From JBGPYM01 sp041493205 (GTDB lineage: Bacteria; Bacteroidota; Ignavibacteria; UBA10030; UBA6906), in NCBI GenBank assembly GCA_041493205.1, contig JBGPYM010000046.1, forward strand, positions 1-15,233: DNA of 15,233 nt, read 5' to 3'. Position numbers and translations under genes: made by a program. The notes below the pieces were generated by a model. That model was not told where the DNA came from, searched no databases, and saw only the letters and a list, made by a program, of their open reading frames with translations. Positions 15,122-15,233 of the stretch are shown here, piece by piece. The first letter of the stretch is position 1. Each line of letters begins with the position of its first letter.

Positions 15122-15233
15122 TTAGGATTTCTCGACGAGGAAGAGCGTCTGGTCGTATTCGACCGGCTGGCCGTTTTCCACCATGATTTTCGCGATGGTA
15201 CCGGCGACGTCCCCTTCGATCTCGTTCATCAGC
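15122..15233 (-). CDS. accB: Biotin carboxyl carrier protein of acetyl-CoA carboxylase (C-terminal fragment)
   Basis: Only the last 37 residues are in the window, starting LMNEIEGDVAGTIAKIMVENG and ending LFLVEKS before a TAA. This is the second half of the biotinyl domain; in the family the sequence immediately before is Ala/Val-Met-Lys, so the biotinylated lysine should be the codon cut by the window edge (its final G is base 15233). The enzyme subunit carries carboxybiotin between AccC and the carboxyltransferase. The adjacent accC 29 bases downstream confirms the identity. Confidence 0.9.
   Translation of the reverse strand, partial: LMNEIEGDVAGTIAKIMVENGQPVEYDQTLFLVEKS

Noticed and set aside
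1..15233. Mobile elements, CRISPR arrays, tRNA or rRNA genes
   Set aside because: No repeated spacers, transposase or integrase motifs, tRNA cloverleaf sequence or rRNA-like stretch were seen on either strand by eye; short RNAs could be missed without a covariance search.

Overview
The window is a dense, GC-rich (about 60% by eye) bacterial chromosomal segment carrying only core-metabolism genes. I see no transposase, phage gene, CRISPR array, tRNA or rRNA. Twelve protein genes are supported; two of them (ubiD and accB) run off the window edges. The set includes a prenyl-naphthoate/benzoate decarboxylation cassette (UbiA, UbiX, UbiD), full-length GcvP, AccB/AccC, and a ferritin-VIT fusion. 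Three intergenic regions also share a TTG-N20-TAnnTT promoter pattern, and one of them matches the Bacteroidota TAnnTTTG element exactly. Together these suggest a high-GC member of the Bacteroidota/FCB neighbourhood, but the assignment is tentative.

Layout. (1) Minus strand, 3939 down to 1: guaA (GMP synthase), then a UbiA-type prenyltransferase, UbiX and UbiD. The last three are joined by 4-base ATGA stop/start overlaps and probably carry out the late prenylation and decarboxylation steps of menaquinone synthesis. (2) Minus strand, 7285 down to 4004: ornithine carbamoyltransferase, carbamate kinase, and a P-loop protein related to cyclic 2,3-diphosphoglycerate synthetase. This is a tight three-gene operon around carbamoyl phosphate whose third member has no settled bacterial function. 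(3) A 226-base divergent control region (7286-7511) with an OTC promoter and two inverted repeats. (4) Plus strand, 7512-9440: prephenate dehydratase (phenylalanine synthesis) and a PA0069-type radical SAM protein. (5) Plus strand, 9559-12423: gcvP, with its own promoter. (6) Minus strand, end of window down to 12413: accB, accC, gcvH, and a ferritin-like/VIT1 membrane fusion. The fusion starts inside the gcvH stop and converges on gcvP with an 11-base overlap.

How the genes work together. GcvP and GcvH are the decarboxylating subunit and lipoyl carrier of the glycine cleavage system, but they lie in opposing transcription units here; gcvT and lpd are not in the window. AccB and AccC are the biotin carrier and biotin carboxylase of acetyl-CoA carboxylase. 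OTC and carbamate kinase can run citrulline to ornithine, ATP and carbamate, or the reverse; no arginine deiminase is present. The least explained items are the cPGS-like protein in the carbamoyl phosphate operon, the radical SAM protein beside pheA, and the coupling of a metal-transport fusion to gcvH.
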